Assembly: GCF_048544455.1 (NCBI RefSeq) | Contig: NC_133538.1 | Coordinates: 437,966,311 to 438,030,310, forward strand | DNA: 64,000 bases | Reading direction: 5' to 3' | Source: Silene latifolia | Lineage: Eukaryota; Streptophyta; Magnoliopsida; Caryophyllales; Caryophyllaceae | In this document: positions 12,551 to 25,569 of the stretch, in pieces | Layout of the letters: each line of letters opens with the position of its first letter | Numbering within the stretch: position 1 is the first letter of the stretch | Notes under the pieces: generated by a model | What the model was told of the DNA's origin: nothing | Database searches by the model: none | What the model saw: the letters and a program-made list of their open reading frames with translations, nothing else | Made by a program: the position numbers and the translations under genes

Positions 12551-13309
12551 ACCTTGCAAGACCTTCAAAACTGGACTCTCACGGGTCAATCTTCTCTAAT
12601 GAAGCAAAGGGTAAGTATATAAGTGTAAGAGAAGAAGAGAAAATAGTCACTCACCTAAACTACGACCCACATAAACATGCTTGCAGCTAAAATGATAGAC
12701 AATTCTAATCACCATACATACATTCCAACCAAGCAATGTCTGTCATAGCCGAGGGCTCACAAAAGTTATGGGAAAGTGAGGCTATGGGTAAGAAAAGGCA
12801 AAACAATTATGGGATTTGTGGAGGTAAAGCGTCAAGCTAGAACCTAAACAATACCATATAACAACATCCAATTCCTAACCAAAAAGTCAAACACAAGTGC
12901 CCTTCATTTGGCACATAAACTCAATCAACCAACACAATAACTTCTCAAAAGATATAAGTAAAGTATAGGAGTAAGACCGTCAAAAACAAACTTACTTTCT
13001 TTTTTTTCTCATTCACACGGTTTCTCTTTTTTTTTTTCTCTTTTTCTTTCACGTTTTTTTTTTTTCTTTTCTCATTTTCCTGCCCACAATTTTCTCTCTT
13101 TTTTGTTCATTTTTTTAACTCTTTTCTTTTCAATTCCTTTTCATCCAACCTCCTTCCTTCTCTTTTGTACCAACTCCGAACAATATAAAACAAACCAACT
13201 CGCATCAACGGAAAATATACCGCAAAACACACTAAACTAGCTTGACAGGTAGGCTTAATTTGGGTGTAGTTAAGGGTCAAAAAGGCTATGTTTGGCTAAT
13301 GTGGAGCTA
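12551..13309 (-). other. Athila 3' non-coding region
   Basis: Continuation of the Athila internal domain between the solo LTR and the gag-only copia element. It has no ORF. From 12990 to 13160 the plus strand is a TTTC/TTTT-rich low-complexity tract. Confidence 0.6.
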
Positions 13310-13314
13310 AATAG

Positions 13315-14569
13315 TGATAGAAAAGTAGATCTATATACTTAACATACTCATATATGTTTTAATTTAATTTGTCATAAAATTAAATAATGATCTTATGCAT
13401 GCAAACAAATAAACAAGATAAAGAAGAAACATTGTTCTTACATTGGAAATTCGGTTAATATGGGCACAAGAGAGATCACCTTTCTCTCTTGTTCTTGTGC
13501 TTTCCTTTAATGGAAGAACTAAGATCCAAGTGTAGGATCTCTCCCAAAGCTAAATACCCAAAGCACACTCTTAATTAAAATTAATATTATGAATACTAGA
13601 CAATATTAATTTTGTAGAAAATTGACCCAAAATAATTTTGATTTTAATCTCCCAAAACCGGTTCGGAGAGGAGAAGAGGAAGTGGAATATTTTTATCTCT
13701 CTAAAAATATTTTAGGTGAATGAATAATCAACAACATAGTGATGTATTGTTTTATCAAAAAATATAAGGCAAAAACCCTTTGCCTTTTCTTGTGGTAAAA
13801 CCGGGTAAGAGGTGGGGAGGGGAGCCAATGCATGCCTTTGTTTATCTTCACAATGTAAACTAGGGTTGCATGCCTAGTAAGGCAAGTAATCATTATGTTT
13901 ACCACTCATATTTCAAACACAATATTTAGCCTAATCCACCTCTTAATTTCGGTACACTTATAACATGGAATCCATATTATTTTTGTAAATTTGTCAATAT
14001 GTTACATGTCACATGTCACATGAATTTGTTATGTATTTTTAACATATTAAAAATCAACGTATTAATAAAAATACGTCATATACAAAAATCGACTTAGTAA
14101 TTCATAATTACTTGTACCAAAATATTTATAAATCACAACAATTTGTATTTATAATAATTCATTCAAATTCAATTGTTTCCTTAAACAATAATTTCATCTG
14201 AGTAATGATACAATTCGATTACTCAGACCGTATCTCATTTTAATCAATTTCAATGAGATACGTAAATATTACTTCCAAAATCGTCCGTCAATTTTCAAGT
14301 AATTTAATTAACTCGCAACGTTATGCGATTAATTAAATGATCAATTAAGAGTGTTGCCCTACAGGTATGACCTAGGGGATCAACTGATCACCACCGTCGC
14401 ACGACAGTAATGTCAAACTCTAGTCAGCCAATCATTACCGATATGTGTGGACCAGTTGACAGTAAAAATATTACTTCCCAATTGTATTCTTTATAATGAG
14501 ACTTAAACATGTGATCATCATGATCAACAGTCGTGATCGCATTATTGTCGGAGGACACATATTCCAACA
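13315..14569 (-). repeat. 3' LTR of the gag-only copia element
   Basis: Starts TGATAGAAAAG and ends ATTCCAACA on the plus strand. Near-identical to 20796-22050. The 70-residue open frame in each copy (13693-13905 and 21174-21386) is LTR sequence, not a gene. Confidence 0.93.
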
Positions 14570-14582
14570 ATCTCCCACTTGT
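14570..14582 (-). other. Polypurine tract of the gag-only element
   Basis: Minus-strand AAGTGGGAGAT immediately precedes the 3' LTR start TGTTGG, the usual plant copia arrangement. Confidence 0.8.
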
Positions 14583-17500
14583 CCTCGACAAGTGTGCGTC
14601 ACCAATTCTCTTGTCCTATTACTATCTCCCACTCAATGCAAGGTGTCTTTCAGATCGTACTTGCAAGTGATCATATCGAGAGTGGTTTCCTCGATCTGGA
14701 GAACAACTGATTGACCGGATTTATCCACCATGGATACATTCCGAGCGTGGCCACGCATTTCCAGTTCATTACTCCTCGAGTGGCCCTGAGATATTGTTAT
14801 AACCCTGACTAGGGGTGGACAATTCCTATCGCACTCATTCCCTTCAACTAGCCACAGCCATCATAACCCAAAATATGCCCATTTGACCCCATTTACGAAG
14901 GTCATAGTAACACAAATCAAAGTTAATCTGAAACTGTGCCATCTTAGGCGAATAGTCTTTATTCAAAAGAATCGACTCATTTGAATACTATAGTAGCTCT
15001 CGCCACGACCAGGCTATATAAATTTGCCAGAACTCTATAAGCGGTCATAAGGCCCGACAAAATGTTCCTAATAGTCCGCCTATGTGATCGACTAGTCATT
15101 CTCATATGACTCTATGGCACTTGAACTTGCCATCAATCGCATCACACTGTAGTCACTTCGAGACGTCACCTCATGTAAGTAACTATGGGCAAATACAATG
15201 TTAATCCATGTTCACTTTAACGGGGTTCAATTGTCTCCACAACCCGTTTGGATGTAACAAAGTGTATGGTGAGTTAATAATAACTCAAACGACAAATGTC
15301 GACATCACACTCGGGTAGTCAATACCATATTACAACCTTGTGATGTATATCGTAAGTGTAAACACTTATTGATTGCAATAGAAGTTTAACATGTCATGTG
15401 TCCATGTGTTCAAACTTCTTATACTTACATTTTTCTTTACATTCATGTTCTCTCTCATAGCATGAACCTTACCAAGTACACATCAAGGTTCCCGACCTTG
15501 GTTTTGGTTCTTTATCTTGAAAGAACTTCCTTGTCGATTATCACATAACGAACGAATTTGTGATGAATGATATGACTTGTACTGATCAAGTACTCCATCC
15601 ACACACAATGCACTAAGTATATGTTTTGCAGAGTCTTGCAACAATTTGTCAAGATGATTGACCTAGCACCTCTCACAAGTCCTAGCATATTAGGAAAGAT
15701 TAGTTTTGAGCAACTTATTCTCTAACTATGTATCTTTCCAAAACTTCTTATTTCTCTTTCTAGCTTGAAGAGGTTTAGGATTCTCATAAATCCTTGCATG
15801 TGCTCGGAATTTCTATAATATGTGTAACCTCTTGACACACAATAGAGCATTCCGTCAAACACCGAAATCGCTCATCGGATTCTACTCGAGAATTCATGAC
15901 ATTTCTATTGTGGCTTACCAATGAATCATCATGCTCTTATGCACATGATTCACCATTGGACATGTGCATGATTATTCTAATGGCGGAAACATTAGTAACT
16001 TTTAATCATGTTATCAACTATTTTTAGGTTCAAGGAATGACCATGACTGCTAATGGTAATTCCATTTTCATTTACATGAATAACCTATGTGTATGTTGAT
16101 ACGATGTGTATTTCTTAATACTGATCCAATATTTCTTGATGTAATTGGATTCATCATAGTCCTAATTCATCCAGAATTGAAAACTCAAATGCTTCTTTAT
16201 GAAAGAAGGTATTAGCTCGTCATTCTTCAATGAGTGATGAGTTGTAAACATTCAAAGGATGATAGCTCCCACTAAATTCCATGTCTTCACATGATAATTT
16301 CCTAACTCCCACTCAATTCCACATGTTTCGAAATTGACTTCTTAATCGAAACTTTTCAAGAATTGAAATATAAATTGCATTGCCAAGTTATTAAGATAAA
16401 ACCATATATGTTCCCATCATATCCTTTCAAAATACCTATTTTGAAGTGGTCTCATCTTAACCTTATGAAAAGAGATTTTAATCTCTAACTCACACATATC
16501 ATAATGATGTGTAGCAATGTCATTATAAATAATATCTAGAACACGTCCTTCGAAACACCCTTTCGGAAGGAGGTTTAACCATTTTATAATGAGGTTAAGT
16601 AATGATATCTGCGTGGTTAAAACTTGGCCATTGAAGATATCGGTATATCAATCTTTGCAACTCGATCATAACTAGTATGTTACTTTGATTCATTTAGGCT
16701 CTTAAGTAAATCTCAAGGTTGAAACTATTGGTCAAAATTTTCATAAACTTAGTCAAAACTCTTGTTAAGACTTTACATTAGTCATTTTTCTTCCAAAACT
16801 TTCTTTTGGTCTCCTCGTGTAGTTATCTTGAGAATATACTCTTATGATTACTTCACTTGGTCTCTTTGGTCATATAGAACTTACATGAGACCATCGATCT
16901 CATCTATTGGGTATACTATATAAATAGATATACCTTTATTCAAATCATTCTCTCTTGCGTAGATCTCATTTACACAATCTTATCTTGGTGTGAGTTGTGT
17001 CCTCATTTTTCTCCCACTCTATCTTTAGAATAAATACACTAGAGATTCAAAGATAGCATATGAGACACAAATAATGATTTTTGAAGTGTAAGGAGAACTA
17101 TCTCATAGGTATGACTAATAGTTTCAGATTTCGTAAGTGTACTTGGTGATTGGCATTCCTTTAAGAGAGTTCATAGACTCAAAATTACTTTATAAATGAT
17201 CATACACAAGCCTTAAGCATGTGGACATATAATGAAACCCGTCATTATATTTGTCTATTAGATCACTTTAAGTTATATGTTTCTAAGAACAAGCATTTAA
17301 ACATGAATTTTAGAACAAAAGGATAAAATGATAAAACGGGTGAATTGGGTTGCAAACCAAGTCACCATTATCCAAAAATACAACCCATTATCCAAAATAC
17401 CTTTCCATGTCGAACACGGAAACTTAAGGTTCTAAAATTCAAAACATGAATAAAATAAGACAATAAAAAGCGAAGCTCCATGAAAGCTATTCCTAGCTCC

Positions 17501-17640
17501 TTGATGGTTTCTTAAGCTTGCTTTTCTTTTCCTTTGTCTTTGCTTGGTGGAGGCCCTATTTACAATAAAAAGGGAGATACATTATCACAACTTTGTATCA
17601 CAATACCATAGTTGAATTAGAAACATAAAAGAAAGGATAG
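14583..17640 (-). other. Long non-coding tract downstream of gag
   Basis: About 3 kb between the gag stop and the polypurine tract with no open frame of note and no copia pol motif on either strand. In an autonomous relative this is where pol would lie. It may be a replacement or heavily rearranged 3' UTR. Confidence 0.6.
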
Positions 17641-18537
17641 TCATTTACCTACTGGAGTAATCTTTCCAGCCTTAATATCACCAAGGTATTTGGAACAATT
17701 TCTTTTCCAATGTCCCATACCATTACAATAATGGCATTTATCAAGAGGACCCTTCTTGATTTTTGAAGTGCTAGCTTCACAAGTCCTAGCTTTGGTGAAA
17801 GTGGGAGCTTGCTTCTTACCCTTCCTCTCATTCTTCTTGAACTTCCCCTTACTCTTAGTGCTTATGTTAAGCACATCCTTTGGAGGGTTCACATTTAACC
17901 CCATGTCCCTCTAGGCTTGCACAAGTAACTTGTGCAATTCTTCAAGAGACACATCCTTGTCTTTCATGTTAAAATTCACCCGGAATTGAACATACGCTTT
18001 GACTTTGGACAAGGAGTGTAGAATCCTATCTACAATGAGTTCTTTGGGGATTTCAACCTTTTGAATCTTCAAGGTCTCGACAAGCTCCATAAGTTTGAGC
18101 ACATGAGGGCTAACCTTTTGGCCCTCTTTGAAGTCGAGATCAAAGAATGCCGCAGCCGCCTCATATTGGACGATCCGCGGAGTTTGTGAAAACATTGTCT
18201 CAAGCTTGGAGTAAATCTCATTAGCATTGCCCATTTTAAAGGCTCTCCTTTAGAGATCCGCCTCCATCGCAAATATCAAGACGTTTTTCATTGCGGCGGA
18301 CTCCTTTTGGTAAGCCTCATATGCTTCCCTAGTGGCGGCGGTCGACCTAGTAGTAGGTTCGGGTGGAGAGGCCTCGGTAAGGTAACGAAGCTTGTCGTCA
18401 CCTTGGGCGGCTAATTTGAGTTGGGCATCCCAATCGGAGAAATTTGACCCATTCTTTTCAAGTTTACATCTATCCATGAAGGATCGGAGCCATGATGTAT
18501 TAGCGAGAGGCGTGGCGTTAGGGGTTGGTGTTGCCAT
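17641..18537 (-). pseudogene. copia gag with two in-frame stops
   Basis: A 299-codon reading frame for a copia capsid/nucleocapsid protein. It opens at 18537 (MATPTPNATPLAN). It contains the usual N-terminal block NGSNFSDWDAQLKLAAQ, then the central EIYSKLETMFSQTPR and KVSPHVLKLMELVETLK segments. The C-terminus is a basic region and one CCHC zinc knuckle (CHYCNGMGHWKRNC) for RNA packaging. Two stops in the same frame (near 18250 and 17911) split it into three pieces, with no frameshift. Apart from these stops the gag is well preserved, in line with the near-identical LTRs. Whether any copy elsewhere is intact cannot be seen here. Confidence 0.9.
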
Positions 18538-20775
18538 TTGTTATGAGAAAAAGAAGTGGTCTACAAAACAAAATAGAAGGAGTAAAACAAATGTCGTTTT
18601 AATAATAATACTCGTAAAAATGTATAATTTAAACAAGTTTTATGCATTTTTCTAGTGACCTCTACCCAACTAGATAAATGATTCCAAGACCCAAATTCAT
18701 ATCGACTTAGGCACGGTATGGCCGATGAAACCTTTATCAATATAACTCGGTCGATTAACGTTTTAATCGATTCTACTTTTAGAACTCTTGGTCGATAAAA
18801 TTACTCTAATAATTATCTATAGCCCAAAACACATCCGACAAGGGCACGGTATGGCCGATGAAACCCTTATCGAAAAACTTTTGTTGAGTTCAATCCAAAT
18901 TTCGAATAAATGTGTCCATGATCCAAATCCACATCAATTTAGGCACGGTATGGCCGATGAAACCCTCATTAACATGAACTCGGTGGATTAACATTCATCA
19001 CCCACTTCCCCTACGTAACAAGGTTTGTACCTCGGTAGGGCCGAGTGCACTCCCTCGCGAAATAGGTTTTCATGGTTTCTACTATTTGGTAAGGCTATGT
19101 CTCAATTAATTGTTTTAGCGAGAGGTCATGTCAATTTATTATCTATCACGTTTTAAGTGAACTAAAGCGGTGAACTACGATAATTCTAATTGACACGGTC
19201 GATAAACTCGATGAAAGAAGATGCATGTTTTAGTTATGGCGATTTAGCGATGCATGTGACATATAAATAAAATGCAAACATAAAATAAATCCTAGTATGG
19301 CCTTCCTAAAATAGAAAAACTATTTAACTATTACATATTCGGAAACCAACTCCATTGGTCCCTTGAACTTCGGTTGTGGCACGCATCTCGAGGTAACACC
19401 GTCTTTATGTATCGCCATCTTGAAGAAATCCGTCTTGGGGAACTCCGAGATAAATTAAATTACATAGCAAATTACATAATTTCTTATTATACATTTGTAA
19501 CTAAAATAAAATAAATCTATTAAATTACAAAACGGTGATACGAGATCACAATAAATTACAACCGAATCGATATTCTCATACATTTCGGGAAATACCAATT
19601 AAAACTAAGGCCATACTAAGTAAAAATTACATAATTCAAAAATTACATAAATTAAATTATGACAATCATAAAGAAAATGCAGCAATATTATATGTATGAA
19701 CATGCCCAATTTTATGCTAAATCGCCTTTAAATAGCCAATATCGTATATTATTCGGTTTTTACGGATTTGCGTGATTTCAACATTTTATTATCACAAAAA
19801 TTACATAAATTCATATTTATGCATAAGTTAATTACCCTAACCTCTTAGGACTCAAAAGTTAGTCTTCACTAATTATTTGACCATAATTAACTCATATTTC
19901 TAAAATTGTTCATTAATGGACCAAAAATTACAAAAATAAGCTAAAACTTCAAATAAATCACAAAATTTCAAATAAATTTGAAATTTGAAATTTAAACTCA
20001 TGAACATTCTGGAAAAATACCATGACACTCATAATGTTCAAAACTTAGGTTAAAAATTTCGAAATTTTTCCGGAAAAACAATGTTGCGGTTTATCGGTTT
20101 TAACTAAAATAATCATAAAAACATGAGAAAAATTATATTCATTAACTTTTCAATTTTAGATCTGAAAAAGATAATAAAATGCAACATGTGACGTTTTTCC
20201 TTAGTCATAGATTATGTTTTATTAATTTTTCACTAATAATGTCACTATTTATGCTATTTTTCTTCAAAAAATCATAAATCATGCAAAAAGACTTCAATAT
20301 AGCCTATTATTTTACACACATCTTGTAAAATTGCATGTGACAACATACTAAATTTCTATGACCAGATTCGAAATTTATCTCATATTAACCTATTTTTCAC
20401 TTAAAACCGATTTTAATAATGAAAAATCCATTTTTCGAGCATAAGAAGTCCAAAAATTATGAAAATTTACAGGTTATCTCAAAATAATATATTTGACAAC
20501 ATATCCAAAAATCACTGGAAAATTCGAAGTTTAGCTAATTTTAGTCCGAAAATGACATTTATACTCCTAAAAATCATATTTTAATGCCATTATTGTATAA
20601 TATGAACAATAAAAATCCGTAAATTAACAAAAATATCCTAAAAACATTTTAGGATCAGAAATTTTAACATGCATAAATTAATTTCGTGATATATCATAAT
20701 AACACAAATTATACAAGTTTTATATGTTAATCTTTATAACTCGGAAAAACTTTTAACCGATTTGCATGCAAACAA
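18538..20775 (-). other. Leader between PBS and gag
   Basis: AT-rich non-coding sequence. Near the gag start it carries three copies of the motif GCACGGTATGGCCGATGA (18711, 18844, 18943). No ORF is supported. Confidence 0.6.
18711..18964. repeat. Three direct copies of a 22-bp leader motif
   Basis: The sequence starting GCACGGTATGGCCGATGA recurs at 18711-18732, 18844-18865 and 18943-18964. Each copy is followed by a diverged AACTCGGT-type segment in at least two cases. It is conserved better than its surroundings, as expected for a packaging or dimerisation signal; that role is a guess. Confidence 0.75.
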
Positions 20776-20795
20776 CCATGGCTCATGATACCGAT
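20776..20795 (-). other. Primer-binding site of the gag-only element
   Basis: The minus strand reads ATCGGTATCATGAGCCATGG next to the 5' LTR edge, a tRNA-Met-like primer-binding site common in plant copia elements. Confidence 0.7.
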
Positions 20796-22050
20796 TGATA
20801 GAAAAGTAGATCTATATACTTAACATACTCATATATGTTTTAATTTAATTTGTCATAAAATTAAAGAATGATCTTATGCATGCAAACAAATAAACAAGAT
20901 AAAGAAGAAACATTGTTCTTACATTGGAAATTCGGTTAATATGGGCACAAGAGAGATCACCTTTCTCTCTTGTTCTTGTGCTTTCTTTTAATGGAAGAAC
21001 TAAGATCCAAGTGTAGGATCTCTCCCAAAGCTAAATACCCAAAGCACACTCTTAATTAAAATTAATATTATGAATACTAGACAATATTAATTTTGTAGAA
21101 AATTGACCCAAAATAATTTTGATTTTAATCTCCCAAAACCGGTTAGGAGAGGAGAAGAGGAAGTGGAATATTTTTATCTCTCTAAAAATATTTTAGGTGA
21201 ATGAATAATCAACAACATAGTGATGTATTGTTTTATCAAAAAATATAAGGCAAAAACCCTTTGCCTTTTCTTGTGGTAAAACCGGGTAAGAGGTGGGGAG
21301 GGGAGCCAATGCATGCCTTTGTTTATCTTCACAATGTAAACTAGGGTTGCATGCCTAGTAAGGCAAGTAATCATTATGTTTACCACTCATATTTCAAACA
21401 CAATATTTAGCCTAATCCACCTCTTAATTTCGGTACACTTATAACATGGAATCCATATTATTTTTGTAAATTTGTCAATATGTTACATGTCACATGTCAC
21501 ATGAATTTGTTATGTATTTTTAACATATTAAAAATCAACGTATTAATAAAAATACGTCATATACAAAAATCGACTTAGTAATTCATAATTACTTGTACCA
21601 AAATATTTATAAATCACAACAATTTGTATTTATAATAATTCATTCAAATTCAATTGTTTCCTTAAACAATAATTTCATCTGAGTAATGATACAATTCGAT
21701 TACTCAGATCGTATCTCATTTTAATCAATTTCAATGAGATACGTAAATATTACTTCCAAAATCGTCCGTCAATTTTCAAGTAATTTAATTAATTCGCAAC
21801 GTTATGCGATTAATTAAATGATCAATTAAGAGTGTTGCCCTATAGGTATGACCTAGGGGATCAACTGATCACCACCGTCGCACGACAGTAATGTCAAACT
21901 CTAGTCAGCCAATCATTACCGATATGTGTGGACCAGTTGACAGTAAAAATATTACTTCCCAATTGTATTCTTTATACTGAGACTTAAACATGTGATCATC
22001 ATGATCAACAGTCGTGATCGCATTATTGTCGGAGGACACATATTCCAACA
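20796..22050 (-). repeat. 5' LTR of the gag-only copia element
   Basis: Partner of 13315-14569, same 1255-bp length; about seven single-base differences were noticed. The outer AATAG duplicate follows at 22051. Confidence 0.93.
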
Positions 22051-22055
22051 AATAG

Positions 22056-22778
22056 GTGAAAATGAAACAAAGGAAAAATGCAAGCGCCTCCCTGCATGTG
22101 ACACCGACCACAAACCCGAATGTATGCAAGCAAAAAGCAATCGAATATCATAAAAGTGCAAATTAGTGAACATGTTATGCAAGGAGTATACTACTCTCAA
22201 TTCCTACATGAACTGTTCATAAATGACACCAGTTATACGGCTCTAAAAACTTAGAAATTTTTAAGTAGTTTGCCAAATTTTATCAGATCAAGTCTATATG
22301 TTATGCTATATTTTTAACATTAACTCGTAGATATGCGCATGACAAAGCTAATAAAATGTCAATCTCTTTCAAGGCTTAAGTAAAATGACAAGTTATAGTG
22401 CAAAATCATCACAGAAATATACCGTTCCGACTCGACCTATATGCAAAAATAAACGTGAAATATTTTTGAATTTTTTTGATTTTTTGATTATTTATTGAAA
22501 TTAAAGACAATGCAAGCAGAAAATAAACGTGAATGCAAAACAAATGCAAATGCAGACTCAAAGGATGTAATACCCTCCCCAAACCAAAATGGACAACACC
22601 CTCGTTGTCCTCCAGCATACACCAGCAGTATAAATGGGAAACCGGAAAATTACAACCAATAAATGAATGAAATAAGTAAATAAAAGGAGAAGAAAAATAA
22701 ATAAAAGCAGAAATACTTACAATAAATACGAACTTCCCCAAACCAGCCAGAAAACTGGGGAAGTGAGTAGACCAGCAG
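22056..22778 (-). other. Athila internal non-coding sequence
   Basis: Resumes the Athila element after the AATAG duplicate. No domain-bearing ORF is found; the frame at 22409-22831 overlaps the end of the extra ORF and looks non-coding. Confidence 0.5.
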
Positions 22779-24401
22779 CTACTCGTCGGCCTCCTCCTGC
22801 TCCTCACCAACCACCGTGTAGTCGGGGTCACGCTCCTGCTCCCGTCTCCTCCTCTCGTCAGCTCTAGCTCGCTCCTCTTGCTCAGTTGTGTCCGCCTCGC
22901 TCTCCGGTTGTGGGTACCCCTCCGCCAGGTACTGGTAGAAAGAAGGGTATGGCCAGCCGTCTAGAACGGGACGTCCTCTCATCATGTAGTACTCATATAG
23001 AGGGAACAAGGCAAGTGCCTGGTCCCGCTCTATACGAGCCACTCTCCTGCACATATCAAGAATCAAACCATCACGACGCCCTTGGTCCATGACCTCGGGC
23101 GCTTCAAAGGGAGGAAGAGCAACAAAATTAGTCGGCAAATCCGGCTGAATAACAGAAGAAGTAGGGATAGGGGTCGGTGTGGGCGTGGGCGTGGACGTCG
23201 ACGTCGACGTCTGCCCAGCCTGGGTCGGTGTGGACCCCTCTCCGGTCTCAGGTCGCTTCTGCTTCTTAGAAGCGGAAGGAGCAAGGAAAGGTGGTAAGAA
23301 GGTAGAGGTGGAGGTAACCTACCCGACACAGTGGTCAAGGGTAAAAGACGAGGTAGGTCGGGAAAAGGTAAGGTCACGGACTCAGAACCACTAATCTTCC
23401 AAGTCCGCTGGTCCTTAGCTAACCAAAACAACGCCAGCATGGCGTTAATTTCAATGTACACGTTCCTATATACATGTGTTAGGCAACGGGGAAAGTCAGT
23501 GAAGAGGCTACGGGCAATATGGGACGCCAACGCAGCACAGGAAATCGTGCCCTTCCTCTTTTTCTCGACAAGTAACGGGCTGGGGGAAGATGGACGTGAG
23601 CCACCTTCCTCTGGTCAAAGGGAGTCTGTGCAAGAGTGGGCCAAAGTAAAGACAGGAGCTTCCGAGGAGCATCCTGAGGGCCGTGACAAGTCAAACCTAA
23701 CCTCCTCCCAAATTCATCTAAGGTCCAAGTGAAGGTCTGGTTAAATAGTCGAAATGAAATACAAGAGCTCCCCGGGTCAGTGTCATAGGCAGCGGATGAG
23801 AAAGTGAAAGGGCTAAAAAAATCGAGGGACACTTGCTCATATGTGAGCTCTCTCATCGTGGTCAAACCCGTCATCCCAGTCCCGTTTAATAATTCAGCCA
23901 CGGGTTCTAAAATCTCCAACTTGTCCAATGAAGAACGACACAAAAAACGTGTAGAGGTAATGTCACGGTCCATCAAATGCATAAACGAAGACGATTGAGA
24001 GGGTTAATAAGTCATACCTTTAGATACTCAACAAGATAATCCAAAGAGTCATCGGCCACGAACCTAGCGGCGGAACGGGCAGCAGCTTTAGAACCCCCTC
24101 CCATTCCTCGTGAAGCTGAAGCAGCGGCAGCAGCTAGGGCGGCAGCAGCTAGGCCAGGAGCACGGCCATAAACCAGTCTCTGGACAAGGGTAGAGGATGT
24201 AACTGTGACAGAGGGTGTCGACACAGCAGGGGTCGACACCAAGGACGGTACAAAAGTAGTAGCAGCAGCTGTAATAGTGACAGCGAAAGTAACAGCGGGG
24301 GTAGTGACGGTGGTGGCAGCAGGGACCACCGTCTCAGAGGTAGATGGAGCAGCAGCAGAAGAAGTGGCGGAAACACTACTACTAACCATCCTATCAATCA
24401 C
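22779..24401 (-). pseudogene. Athila extra ORF (ORF-1/env-like), broken
   Basis: Several overlapping minus-strand frames make up one decayed ORF: 24401-24012 (Ala/Ser/Thr/Val-rich with an AAAALAAAAAS stretch), 23982-23479 (VSLDFFSPFTFSSAAYD, FTWTLDEFGRRLGL), about 23530-23063 in a shifted frame, and 23138-22779 (MCRRVARIERDQALALFP, an acidic Glu/Arg-rich tail). The block with DEFGRRLGL resembles the Athila ORF-1 family, often described as the env-like third ORF. It lies where that ORF is expected, between the missing pol and the 3' LTR. No transmembrane segment or signal peptide is evident, so an envelope role is not supported. Frameshifts near 23500 and 23130 and stops show it is not intact. 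Confidence 0.65.
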
Positions 24402-24851
24402 AAATAGATTCTAATAAAAAACAATCAATTAAAATAAAAAATTTCCCCGAAATTTCGAAAATCCGAAACCCTAATTGCAAAAATAAAGCTTGAAAATGCA
24501 ATTAAACAATAAAGAATAGGGAGAAGGACTTACTTGACGAATTACCCAAGAAAAATTAGCAATTAAACCAACAAGGAGAGCAGAAATTAATCGAAAATTT
24601 TCGATTTTTTTAACCCTACAACCCTCAGAAACCCACAATTAACACGAAATTTCAAGGGGGAAACAAGAGGCTTTGGTCAAAATTATTGCAAGGATTTATT
24701 TTTGGGTAATTAATTTGGTAAAAAGAGAAAGAAAAATGGAGAGTTTGGGGAAATTAGGGTTATCGCAAAACAAAAGAGGAAGAAAAGGAAATTGAATAAT
24801 GAAAATAGAAGAGGGAATTAGAAACTCCCTCATGTATTATCAGCGCTGTCA

Positions 24852-25147
24852 CTCGATCGAGTGATTTGAAATCACTCAATCGAGACCTTTCCTCAACATT
24901 CTGCTCGATTGAGGCCTTTGAAGTTACTCGATCGAAGGCTTCCTTCTCCTCCTTGAATTCTACTCGATCGAAAACAACAGATTGTTCGATCGAGGACTTT
25001 AGCTCCTCATTTTTTCTCGATCGAGTACAGAACAACTCGATCGAGGAACCCTCAATTTGGACATTTCGATCGAGTACTCTTGTTTACTCGATCGAAGGCT
25101 TTATCTGGGCATTCTTCTCGATCGAGTACAAAAAGTACTCGATCGAA
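24852..25147. repeat. TCGATCGA cluster, internal region 1 (10 copies plus variants)
   Basis: Ten exact TCGATCGA palindromes and at least two one-base variants are spaced over 296 bp in the spacer between protease and the extra ORF. They dominate the amino-acid reading in both strands (repeated SIE, DRV, DRS). The rest of the 24402-25569 spacer shows no domain. Confidence 0.88.
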
Positions 25148-25569
25148 GCTTTTTCTTTTGGCACACATCCCAATGTAGCATATCTTCCCCAAACCTACAT
25201 AAAAACACACAAAATACTTCCCGAAAATACCAAATCAACAATACGTAGCCTATATTCGGTCTTACGTTAAAAACTAACTATGCTATTGTCTAAACAGCAA
25301 ATAAAGTGTTTAACAATTAAACAAATTACAAATTGTTTTTACAACGGGACATTTCCCGTTTATCTTCCAAAACATTTCAACAGCCCAAGAGAGGGCTTCT
25401 GACTGGAGGAGGTCCCTTCAGCATCGCGGACCGTCCTCTTTGATCTCCATGAATTTGAACTGGTTGAAAAAGAATAGTTCGCGTCCACATATGCCTTCAC
25501 TTTCTTCTTTCCTTTTTCTTTCTTTTCCTGTTCATGATCTTTTTCCTTGGCATCTTCCTTGGCGGTGAG

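Larger units (their letters stand above)
13315..22050 (-). mobile_element. Gag-only copia retrotransposon (TR-GAG-like), young
   Basis: Two LTRs of exactly 1255 bp (13315-14569 and 20796-22050) differ at only about seven positions by eye. They are flanked by AATAG duplicates (13310-13314 and 22051-22055). On the minus strand the order is 5' LTR, PBS (20776-20795), about 2.2-kb leader, gag (18537-17641), about 3-kb non-coding tract, polypurine tract, 3' LTR. No protease, integrase or RT was found, which matches the known TR-GAG type of non-autonomous copia element that borrows pol from a partner. It is the youngest datable layer of the stack. Confidence 0.9.

Noticed and set aside
13693..13905. 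70-codon frame repeated exactly at 21174-21386
   Set aside because: The duplication simply reflects the two LTRs of the same retrotransposon.
23082..23394. Arg/Val-Asp repeat frames on the plus strand
   Set aside because: Shadows of the Athila extra ORF and a GTCGAC-rich stretch.
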